Under the pieces are notes generated by a model that had not been told where the DNA came from, did no database searches, and saw nothing but the letters and a program-made list of their open reading frames with translations. Source: an uncultured Eubacteriales bacterium (lineage in GTDB: Bacteria > Bacillota > Clostridia > Oscillospirales > Acutalibacteraceae). Taken from it: DNA of 8,910 nt. Made by a program: the position numbers and the translations under genes. Of this stretch, positions 1 through 5,796 are shown in pieces. The first letter of the stretch is position 1. Every line of letters starts with the position of its first letter. Where the stretch lies: the NCBI GenBank assembly GCA_900320415.1, contig ONSE01000057.1, positions 1-8,910 on the forward strand, given 5' to 3'.

Positions 1-576
1 AATTTTATTTTGTTCCTGACGGAAAGCGCAGATCTTGACGAGGTTTCTTCCTTTATGCGGATCGCGGGCGCGTCGGGAATCATCTGCAGCGGAGCGTACA
101 AGCTGGATCTGAGCCGTGAATCTCACACAGGTCCGGTTCTGGTGAGGAATGAGCGCATTGAGGTACCCGATGAGGGCGCTCGCTTTCTCCTTCCCGATAT
201 CAAAACCGCCTATGAGCTGATCGCAGGGTGCGCGGACGAGAATTTCCGTCCTCCTGTCTTCGAGAATTTTTATGTGGATGTGAACCATAAGCTGCGTCAT
301 CAGGCAATCAGTCTGCTCGGCGCTGAAGAGGACGGAAGGCTGGTCGCTCTCGCCATGACGGTCGCCGAGAGCGACGACGGCGCGGTGCTGGGAGCCGTCG
401 CCTGCCTGCCCGGGTACCGCAAGCGCGGCTTTGGCTCTCGGGTGGTGTCAGCGCTGACCAACCGCCTGATAGGGGAGAACAAGCGGGTGTTTCTTCACAG
501 GGCAAACAACGCCAATGTGTCGTTTTATGAACGCCTCGGCTTCAGCGAGTGCGGCACATGGCGCGAATATAATTGA
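1..576 (+). CDS. GNAT family N-acetyltransferase, 5' end missing
   Basis: The reading frame is open to the left edge with no stop, so the gene probably begins outside the window; the TTG at base 10 is only the first possible in-window start. The C-terminal half is a GNAT fold that would transfer an acetyl group from acetyl-CoA. It shows the motif A signature YRKRGFGSRVV (about bases 415-447), which matches the R/Q-x-x-G-x-G/A pyrophosphate-binding loop, and ends with the typical NVSFYERLGF motif B region (about 517-546). The preceding roughly 90 residues (SFMRIAGASGIICSG and onward) resemble the non-catalytic N-terminal half of two-part clostridial GNAT proteins of about 240-260 residues; this is from memory of such proteins. 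The substrate cannot be told. It ends 15 bases before the ynbB-like gene on the same strand, so the two are probably co-transcribed. Confidence 0.85.
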   Translation, partial: NFILFLTESADLDEVSSFMRIAGASGIICSGAYKLDLSRESHTGPVLVRNERIEVPDEGARFLLPDIKTAYELIAGCADENFRPPVFENFYVDVNHKLRHQAISLLGAEEDGRLVALAMTVAESDDGAVLGAVACLPGYRKRGFGSRVVSALTNRLIGENKRVFLHRANNANVSFYERLGFSECGTWREYN

Positions 577-591
577 TTTTAAGGTGATTAT

Positions 592-1860
592 TTGAATTTT
601 TTTGACATAGACAAGCGTATTCTCGACGCGTCCGAAAAGGCGATGGCGCTTTGCGCGGACAAGCTCCGCGAGATTGACGCGATCCAGGAATACCATCAGA
701 TAAAAATGATCAAGGCGTTTCAGAACGCGGGCGTCAGAGAAAGCTACTTTGCCGCGTCAACGGGCTACGGCTACGATGATTTCGGCAGAGACGCGCTTGA
801 CCGTGTGTACGCTTATGTGTTTGACGCGGAGGACGCGCTGGTGCGCCATAATTTCGTCAGCGGCACGCACGCCCTGACGGTGGCGCTCTTCGGGATGCTC
901 CGTCCGGGCGATACCATGCTCTGTGTAACGGGAATGCCGTATGATACCATCCGTTCCGCCATCGGCATTGAGGGCAGCTATCCCGGCTCGCTGAAGGATT
1001 TTCAGATTGATTTTGAGATGACGGAGCTGAAGCCCGACGGAACCCCCGACTATGAGCAGATGGAAAAGGATATCGCGCAAAAGCAGCCGAGGATGGTTTA
1101 TATCCAGCGCTCGCGCGGCTACAGCCTGAGGGCAACGCTGACCTGGCGCGAAATAAAGAAAATCTGTGATATTGCCAAAAGAGTATCGCCGAAGTCGATC
1201 ATTATGCTTGACAACTGCTACGGTGAGTTCGTCGAGAAGGTGGAGCCTCTGACCGTCGGTGTGGACATCATGGCAGGCTCTCTGATAAAAAACCCGGGCG
1301 GCGGCATCGCGCCGACAGGAGGTTATATCGCGGGAAAAGCGGGGCTGGTGGAAATGTGCGCTTATCGCCTGACCACCCCCGGTACAGGCAAGGAGATCGG
1401 CGCGACGCTCGGCGTGAACAGGGAAATGTTCATGGGCGCCTACCATGCTCCCCACGTGACGGGTGAAGCGCTGAAAACAGCAGTGTTCGCCTCGGCTCTG
1501 TTTGAGCTGCTCGGCTTTGACACAACACCGAAATACAGCGACGACCGCGGAGATATCATCCAGCTCATTATGCTGGGAGATGAGAAGAAGCTCATCAGCT
1601 TTTGCGGCGGCATCCAGAGCGGTTCTGCGGTGGACAGCTTTGTACAGCCTCTGCCCTCCGATATGCCGGGATATGAAAGTCAGGTCATCATGGCGGCAGG
1701 CGCGTTCACGCTCGGCTCCTCCATTGAGCTGTCAGCCGACGCGCCCCTGCGCGAGCCGTATGCTGTTTGGATGCAGGGCGGCTTGAATTTCCACGGAGGA
1801 AAGCTGGGGATCATGCTGGCGGCAGACCGTGTGCTCAGGGATATGGAGAAGAAATCATAA
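592..1860 (+). CDS. YnbB/methionine gamma-lyase-like PLP protein ('aluminium resistance' family)
   Basis: A 422-residue PLP-dependent fold-type I protein of the family named methionine gamma-lyase or aluminium resistance protein (Pfam Met_gamma_lyase; B. subtilis YnbB). The length is that of the family. Visible signatures are FVSGTHA (residues 88-94, phosphate-binding region), LDNCYGEFVE with Asp207 as the likely PLP-ring partner, and GSLIKNPGGG with Lys233 as the expected Schiff-base lysine. Family members are presumed to act on sulfur amino acids or cystathionine-like substrates, but the physiological reaction is poorly established and the aluminium link is a historical label. The start is TTG at 592, preceded by AAGGTGA at 581-587; no ATG lies at a better place, since the next Met is residue 18. 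In Bacillota this gene is often near miaA/hfq and glnR; here only the upstream GNAT gene is visible. A long inverted repeat begins at the base after the stop. Confidence 0.9.
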   Translation: MNFFDIDKRILDASEKAMALCADKLREIDAIQEYHQIKMIKAFQNAGVRESYFAASTGYGYDDFGRDALDRVYAYVFDAEDALVRHNFVSGTHALTVALFGMLRPGDTMLCVTGMPYDTIRSAIGIEGSYPGSLKDFQIDFEMTELKPDGTPDYEQMEKDIAQKQPRMVYIQRSRGYSLRATLTWREIKKICDIAKRVSPKSIIMLDNCYGEFVEKVEPLTVGVDIMAGSLIKNPGGGIAPTGGYIAGKAGLVEMCAYRLTTPGTGKEIGATLGVNREMFMGAYHAPHVTGEALKTAVFASALFELLGFDTTPKYSDDRGDIIQLIMLGDEKKLISFCGGIQSGSAVDSFVQPLPSDMPGYESQVIMAAGAFTLGSSIELSADAPLREPYAVWMQGGLNFHGGKLGIMLAADRVLRDMEKKS

Positions 1861-1920
1861 GGGAGCCTCTAAAAATTCCTTGCCGCGCATAAGCACGAAA
1901 TTGAATTTTTAGAGATTCCC
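1861..1920. repeat. 60-bp imperfect palindrome (18-bp inverted repeat) after the ynbB-like gene
   Basis: The left arm GGGAGCCTCTAAAAATTC (1861-1878) is the reverse complement of the right arm GAATTTTTAGAGATTCCC (1903-1920) except at two adjacent positions; one of these would be a G-U pair and the other a C-A mismatch in plus-strand RNA. The 24-base centre is 1879-1902. The palindrome begins directly after the TAA at 1858-1860. No T-run follows it on the plus strand, so it is not a standard intrinsic terminator, although it could still protect the mRNA 3' end. The size and symmetric GGGA...TCCC ends would also fit a short palindromic dispersed repeat. Which of these applies cannot be told from one copy. 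Confidence 0.65.
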
Positions 1921-1923
1921 ACA

Positions 1924-1958
1924 AGAAAAAAGGCAAGCGGCCGTGAGCTGCTTGCCTT
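1924..1958 (-). terminator. Intrinsic terminator read on the minus strand
   Basis: The arms at 1930-1941 and 1947-1958 (AAGGCAAGCGGC / GCTGCTTGCCTT) form a 9-bp GC-rich outer stem, one imperfect pair and two inner pairs around a 5-base loop. On the minus strand the hairpin is followed at once by six T (the A-run at 1926-1931), the classic intrinsic terminator layout. On the plus strand the following bases are CACTTATTG, so it does not look functional for the ynbB-like gene. The nearest minus-strand gene is the UPF0210 gene, whose stop is about 270 bases upstream of this hairpin. Confidence 0.75.
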
Positions 1959-2230
1959 CACTTATTGTGTACGGTTTATACGGATTCTTGACTAGTTCCT
2001 TGGATATCTGTCGCGTTACATTCCGCATAACTGCGTTGTCGTCGCGCGCCGAACTCGCTGAGGGCGGTCAGGCGTGCCCATCCTCGTGCTCGTGTGGCGG
2101 CTCCTCCTTTCCCAAAACCGCAAGCGATTTGGGGTACCCGGATCATGGCGCCGACCTTGCGGCGTCCTCCGCTTTGTTCTGCGAAATTATCCGTCGACAT
2201 CTGAATAAAGCATATTAATAGAAAATAGTA
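1959..2230. other. Gene-free segment with an unassigned GC-rich block
   Basis: Between the terminator and the UPF0210 stop codon lies a block (about 1985-2205) that is clearly richer in G and C than its AT-rich edges. The minus strand holds a 74-codon open frame from ATG 2200 to 1976, rich in Arg, Ala and Gly, but no Shine-Dalgarno sequence precedes it and I recognise no family. The plus strand is open too (1943-2218), with a Cys- and Ser-rich product that looks like noise. Small hairpins are visible, such as CGCA-TAAC-TGCG around 2023-2034 and paired CCCAAA/TTTGGG arms around 2111-2133. The right edge carries an AT-rich inverted repeat, ATTAATA (2214-2220) and TATTAAT (2229-2235), overlapping the UPF0210 stop. 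Possibilities are a dispersed non-coding repeat, a decayed insertion, or a structured RNA or 3' UTR. No function is claimed. Confidence 0.4.
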
Positions 2231-3592
2231 TTAATTCTTTAAAGCCTGAAGGGGAGCGGGAATCCTGCCGCCGCGGTTGATAAAGACTGCGGGAGAGCCT
2301 GCCCGGACGGGCATGACGGGACCGGAGCCCAGAAGTCCTCCGAATTCGAGCACATCGCCGGCGTTGCGGCCGATGGCGGGAATCAGTCTGACAGCGGTGG
2401 TTTTGGTGTTGACCATACCGATCGCCGCTTCATCCGCGATGATGGCGGAGATGACCTCGGGTGTAATATCTCCGGGAACGACGATCATATCCAGGCCCAC
2501 GGAGCAGACCGCGGTCATGGATTCGAGCTTGGTGATATCAAGATGACCGCTCTTGGCTGCCGCGATCATACCCGCGTCTTCGGAAACGGGAATAAACGCG
2601 CCGCTGAGTCCTCCGACATGGGAGGACGCCATGACGCCGCCTTTCTTCACCGCGTCATTGAGGAGGGCGAGGGCGGCGGTGGTGCCGTGGCAGCCGCACT
2701 TCTCCAGTCCCATTTCCTCCAGAATATAGGCGACAGAGTCACCGACGGCGGGAGTGGGAGCGAGGGAGAGGTCAACGATGCCGAACGGTACGCAGAGACG
2801 CTTGCTCGCCTCCTTCGCGACAAGCTGACCCATGCGCGTAATCTTGAACGCGGTTCTCTTAACCAGGTCGGCAATCTCGGTGATGTCCTTGCCTGTTCCG
2901 CTTTTCGCGAGAGCGGCTCTGACGACGCCGGGACCGGAGACACCGACGTTGATAACGGTATCGGATTCACCGACGCCGTGGAACGCGCCCGCCATAAAGG
3001 GGTTGTCCTCGGGAGCGTTGCAGAAGATGACCAGCTTTGCCGCGCCGATGCAGTTGCGGTCAGCGGTCGCCTCCGCGGTTTGTCTGACGATCTTGCCCAT
3101 CATCCTGACCGCGTCCATGTTGATGCCCGCCTTGGTGGAGCCGATGTTGACGGAGGAGCATACGAAATCCGTTTCGCTCAGCGCCTCGGGAACGCTCTCG
3201 ATCAGGGCATAGTCGCCGCTGGCGAAGCCCTTCTGCACCAGCGCGGAGTAGCCGCCGATAAAGTTCACGCCCAGCTCCTTCGCCGCCTTGTCGAGCGCGT
3301 AGGCGAATTTGACGATCCTCTTGCTCTGGCAGGGAGCCGCCACCATACCGATGGGGGTGACGGAAATCCTTTTGTTGATGATAGGGATACCGAATTCCTT
3401 TTCGATATCCTCACCCGTTTTGACAAGGTCCTTCGCGCTGCGGCAGATTTTGTCATATACCTTATCGCAGGCCTTGTCGATATCATCGTCAATGCAATCG
3501 AGCAGCGAAATACCCATGGTGATGGTTCTCACGTCAAGGTTTTCGTTGTCGATCATATTGATGGTTTCAAGTATATCTCTGGTTTCTAACAT
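2231..3592 (-). CDS. UPF0210 / DUF711 (PFL-like) family protein
   Basis: A 453-residue protein of the UPF0210/DUF711 family, close to the usual length of about 450. The N-terminus MLETRDILETINMI...NLDVRTITMGISL is the family hallmark, followed by VTPIGMVAAPC, CSSVNIGSTKAGIN, GVSGPGVVRAAL and a C-terminal segment rich in Gly and Pro (GSGPVMPVRAGSPAVFINRGG). The start chosen is ATG 3592-3590, because it gives the family N-terminus and is preceded by AAAGGAAAGG; an upstream TTG at 3622 would add ten residues unlike the family. The fold is related to the pyruvate formate-lyase/ribonucleotide reductase barrel, but I see no RVxGY glycyl-radical motif, so a radical enzyme is not supported. The biochemical role is unknown. 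It follows the ACT-domain gene by 30 bases and is almost certainly translated from the same mRNA; this pairing is conserved in streptococci and clostridia. Confidence 0.92.
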   Translation of the reverse strand: MLETRDILETINMIDNENLDVRTITMGISLLDCIDDDIDKACDKVYDKICRSAKDLVKTGEDIEKEFGIPIINKRISVTPIGMVAAPCQSKRIVKFAYALDKAAKELGVNFIGGYSALVQKGFASGDYALIESVPEALSETDFVCSSVNIGSTKAGINMDAVRMMGKIVRQTAEATADRNCIGAAKLVIFCNAPEDNPFMAGAFHGVGESDTVINVGVSGPGVVRAALAKSGTGKDITEIADLVKRTAFKITRMGQLVAKEASKRLCVPFGIVDLSLAPTPAVGDSVAYILEEMGLEKCGCHGTTAALALLNDAVKKGGVMASSHVGGLSGAFIPVSEDAGMIAAAKSGHLDITKLESMTAVCSVGLDMIVVPGDITPEVISAIIADEAAIGMVNTKTTAVRLIPAIGRNAGDVLEFGGLLGSGPVMPVRAGSPAVFINRGGRIPAPLQALKN

Positions 3593-3622
3593 AAGCCTTT
3601 CCTTTCCGGTGAACCGAGTCAA

Positions 3623-3892
3623 TCAGATTCTGTGCATACTGTTGAAGATGTCCTCGTGCATCAGATGGATCTTCGTGCCCGTGGATTCTCCCACAGCGTT
3701 CAGATTTTCTCTGAGCTGTTCAAAACCGATAGTAGCCTTGTCAATTTCCACCAGCATAATCATCGCGAACATATCCTGAAGTACGCTCTGCGTTACCTCA
3801 ACGATGTTGACGCTCGCCTTGGCGCAGGCGTCGGATACCTTCGCAAGAATTCCCACGGTATCCTTTCCGATAACGGTGATAATCGCTTTCAT
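3623..3892 (-). CDS. ACT domain protein, UPF0237 family
   Basis: An 89-residue protein consisting of a single ACT domain, which is the whole length of the UPF0237 family. It begins MKAIITVIGKDTVGILAKVSDACAK, showing the ACT pattern of a beta strand, the G-K/R-D-x-x-G-I loop and a helix, then NIVEVTQSVLQDMFAMIMLVEID for the next strands. ACT domains usually bind small ligands such as amino acids at dimer interfaces, so a regulatory or ligand-sensing role for the neighbouring UPF0210 protein is a reasonable inference, not shown. The start is ATG 3892-3890, backed by GAAGGAGG at 3907-3900; a possible ATG at 3925 lacks a comparable site and would add 11 residues not seen in the family. It is the first gene after the minus-strand promoter at 3934-3962. 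Confidence 0.93.
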   Translation of the reverse strand: MKAIITVIGKDTVGILAKVSDACAKASVNIVEVTQSVLQDMFAMIMLVEIDKATIGFEQLRENLNAVGESTGTKIHLMHEDIFNSMHRI

Positions 3893-3933
3893 AAAACTGC
3901 CTCCTTCAATATCAAGCAAATACATACACCGCT

Positions 3934-3962
3934 ATTATAGCCTTTTTTTGAGGTAAAGTAAA
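3934..3962 (-). promoter_or_regulatory. Sigma-A-type promoter for the ACT-UPF0210 operon
   Basis: On the minus strand, TTTACT (3962-3957) and a perfect TATAAT (3939-3934) are separated by 17 bases. Transcription would start near 3927, about 20 bases before the Shine-Dalgarno sequence of the ACT gene. A closer match to the -35 consensus, TTGACT at 3967-3962, overlaps it but would give a 22-base spacer. Confidence 0.7.
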
Positions 3963-3970
3963 GTCAAAAC

Positions 3971-3999
3971 TTGCAAAAAGATGGGAATTGTGTTATCAT
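3971..3999 (+). promoter_or_regulatory. Candidate sigma-A-type promoter for the PHP phosphatase gene
   Basis: TTGCAA (3971-3976) and TATCAT (3994-3999) are separated by 17 bases. The predicted start near 4006 would fall at the edge of the AGGAGG at 4006-4011, giving a very short leader of about 15 bases. That is unusual but workable. The site lies back-to-back with the ACT operon promoter, so a regulator binding here could affect both. Confidence 0.5.
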
Positions 4000-4020
4000 T
4001 TTTTCAGGAGGGACCGGATC

Positions 4021-4848
4021 ATGATTTTATGTGATACACACACCCATTCGGATAATTCTTTTGACGCAAAAAGCTCTGTGGATGAGATGTGCCGTGCCGC
4101 GATCGGCAGAAACCTGTCGGTTCTCGCTGTCACTGACCACTGCGAGGCAGAGTACATCCGCTGCGGAGAGGAATGCGAGTTCGGCAGCTTTGACCGTCAG
4201 ATTCCAAAATCCATTGCGGATATTTATTCTGCAAAAGAAAAATACAAAGGCAGGCTGCAGGTTCTTTGCGGTCTCGAGCTGGGTGAACCGATGCACGATC
4301 CCGCGCAAACGGAACTTGCGCTGGCTTACGGCGAGTTTGATTTTATTCTTGCCTCCGTCCACAATTTACGCGGCAGAGATGATTTCTATTATATGGATTT
4401 CAAGTCGGTTGACGTCGATCAGATATTGCGCGAATATTTCGATGAGCTGGCACAAACCGCATCGTTCCCGCATTTTGACAGTCTGTCACACCTGACCTAT
4501 CCTCTGCGCTATGTGGTGGAGAGAGAGGGGTATTATCCCGACCTCGCGCCGTTTGAGAAACAGATCGAGCGGATATTCCGTATCCTGATTGAAAACGGGA
4601 AGGCGCTGGAAATCAACGTTTCGGGACTCTTCAAACCAATCGGCAGGACGCTGCCTGACTTGTATCTTGTCAGGAGGTTCCGGGAAATGGGGGGACAGTA
4701 CGTCACCATAGGAACAGACGCCCACTCCGCCGATATGGTCGGACGGGGGATAGAAGAGGGGATCGCCGTGGCGAAATCCGCGGGTTTTTCGCATTATACG
4801 ATATTTGAAAAGCACCTGCCGCGCCTGATTCCGATAGAAACAGAATAA
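4021..4848 (+). CDS. PHP-domain phosphatase, probable histidinol-phosphatase (HisJ/HisK type)
   Basis: A 275-residue PHP-domain metal-dependent phosphoesterase, of the length usual for PHP-type histidinol-phosphate phosphatases (histidinol phosphate to histidinol, the penultimate step of histidine synthesis; cytoplasmic). The metal-binding motifs appear in order: DTHTHS (His7, His9), TDH (Asp39, His40), GLELGE (Glu86), SVH (His114), SHLTYP (His157) and GTDAH (Asp233, His235). No key residue appears to be missing. The start is ATG 4021, preceded by AGGAGG at 4006-4011; an upstream in-frame start at 3988 would place the PHP motif abnormally far inside. No other his genes are visible, and PHP proteins of this type can have other phosphate-ester substrates, so the substrate is inferred from family resemblance. 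It is a single-gene unit closed by the terminator at 4857-4892. Confidence 0.85.
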   Translation: MILCDTHTHSDNSFDAKSSVDEMCRAAIGRNLSVLAVTDHCEAEYIRCGEECEFGSFDRQIPKSIADIYSAKEKYKGRLQVLCGLELGEPMHDPAQTELALAYGEFDFILASVHNLRGRDDFYYMDFKSVDVDQILREYFDELAQTASFPHFDSLSHLTYPLRYVVEREGYYPDLAPFEKQIERIFRILIENGKALEINVSGLFKPIGRTLPDLYLVRRFREMGGQYVTIGTDAHSADMVGRGIEEGIAVAKSAGFSHYTIFEKHLPRLIPIETE

Positions 4849-4856
4849 CAAGGCTG

Positions 4857-4892
4857 AAAAAACGCTCCGATTTCTCGGAGCGTTTGCTTTTT
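4857..4892. terminator. Bidirectional intrinsic terminator between PHP phosphatase gene and galU
   Basis: The perfect 11-bp stem AAACGCTCCGA (4860-4870) and TCGGAGCGTTT (4875-4885) has a 4-base TTTC loop. On the plus strand it is followed by GCTTTTT, and on the minus strand by a run of six T (the A-run at 4857-4862). It lies between two convergent genes and overlaps the galU stop region, so it can serve both. Confidence 0.9.
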
Positions 4893-5763
4893 AAAGTGTT
4901 TTCGCAAGTTTTTTGATATATTCTCTGAGCTGATCCTTCGTTTCGGGATGCTCCAGTCCGACCTCGATCTGCGCCTGCAGGATTCCGAACTTGTTTCCCA
5001 TATCGTATCGGATGCCTTCAAACTCCACCGCGGTCATACCCTTGGTAATGGCTATCTCGCGCATAGCGTCAGTGAGCTGGATCTCGCCGCCGACACCCGG
5101 CTCTGTGTGCTCCAGGATCTCAAAGATTTCGGGAGGAAGGACGCAGCGGTCGAGAATGGAATAAAGGGAGAACGCCTCCGCCACCGTTTTGGGCTTTTCC
5201 TTCATGTCGGTACACTTGAAAACGTTGTCGTGCAGGTTTTCAACCTTCAGAGAGCCGTACTTGTGAATGTCCTGCTCGGGAACCTTTTTAACGCCGACAA
5301 CGCCCTCGCCGTATTCGCCGTAATGGTCGATCAACTGCTGGATCGCGGGCTTTTTGCTGATGATAACGCCGTCGCCGAAGAGCACCGCGAACGGCTCGTT
5401 GCCGACAAAGGACTTTGCCTTGAGCACCGCGTGACCGAGACCCTTCATCTCCTTCTGCCTGATAAAGCTGATGTTCGCCAGCTCGGAAATGCCCTTGACA
5501 ACTTCCAGAAACTCTGTTTTGCCGCCTCTTTCAAGAATCTGCTCCAGCTCGGGCGAGCGGTCGAAGTGATCCTCCATCAGACCCTTGCCGCGGTTGGTGA
5601 TGATCAGGATATCCGTGATACCCGCGCTGACGGCTTCCTCAACAATATACTGGATTGTCGGTTTGTCAACGATCGGAAACATTTCCTTCGGGATATTTTT
5701 TGTCGCGGGCAGCACTCTGGTGCCGAATCCCGCGGCGGGAATAACTGCTTTTGTGATTTTCAT
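4891..5763 (-). CDS. galU: UTP-glucose-1-phosphate uridylyltransferase
   Basis: A 290-residue GalU, full length for the family. It makes UDP-glucose and pyrophosphate from UTP and glucose 1-phosphate in the cytoplasm, supplying cell-wall, capsule and glycolipid glucosylation and the galactose pathway. The nucleotide-binding signature at the N-terminus reads AAGFGTRVLPATKNIPKEM (residues 10-28), followed by VDKPTIQYIVEEA. The metal-binding Asp131 lies in LFGDGV; many relatives have GDD there, but the second position varies in the family (E. coli has PDV). C-terminal signatures are PGVGGEIQLTDAM and GIRYDMGNKFG. The start is ATG 5763-5761 with GGAGG five bases upstream. The gene follows the zinc-finger membrane protein gene by 33 bases with no promoter between them, so it is likely transcribed from the promoter at 6866-6894. 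Confidence 0.97.
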   Translation of the reverse strand: MKITKAVIPAAGFGTRVLPATKNIPKEMFPIVDKPTIQYIVEEAVSAGITDILIITNRGKGLMEDHFDRSPELEQILERGGKTEFLEVVKGISELANISFIRQKEMKGLGHAVLKAKSFVGNEPFAVLFGDGVIISKKPAIQQLIDHYGEYGEGVVGVKKVPEQDIHKYGSLKVENLHDNVFKCTDMKEKPKTVAEAFSLYSILDRCVLPPEIFEILEHTEPGVGGEIQLTDAMREIAITKGMTAVEFEGIRYDMGNKFGILQAQIEVGLEHPETKDQLREYIKKLAKTL

Positions 5764-5796
5764 ATTGTCCTCCGTAGAATAGGCTGTGTTGTTTGG

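Noticed and set aside
757..1455. 232-codon minus-strand open frame inside the ynbB-like gene
   Set aside because: It is a shadow of the PLP-protein gene with a His/Arg-rich product and no motifs.
1930..1958. Hairpin as a plus-strand terminator of the ynbB-like gene
   Set aside because: The plus-strand sequence after the stem is CACTTATTG without a T-run; the T-run is on the minus-strand side.
1976..2200. 74-codon minus-strand open frame in the intergenic block, considered as a small gene
   Set aside because: No Shine-Dalgarno sequence before ATG 2200, an Arg/Ala/Gly-rich composition, and no recognisable family or motif. The plus strand is equally open, as expected for GC-rich non-coding DNA.
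2543..3589. Long plus-strand open frame (348 codons) opposite the UPF0210 gene
   Set aside because: It is antisense to a clear family member; the product is rich in Asp, Arg, Gly and Val with no motif, typical of the complement of a GC-rich coding strand.
2231..3592. UPF0210 protein as an active glycyl-radical enzyme
   Set aside because: The C-terminus has no RVxGY-type glycyl-radical loop and no activase gene is nearby; only the fold relationship is supported.
3593..3622. Longer N-terminus for the UPF0210 protein from TTG 3622
   Set aside because: The extra ten residues do not match the family start, and the good ribosome binding site sits directly before ATG 3592.
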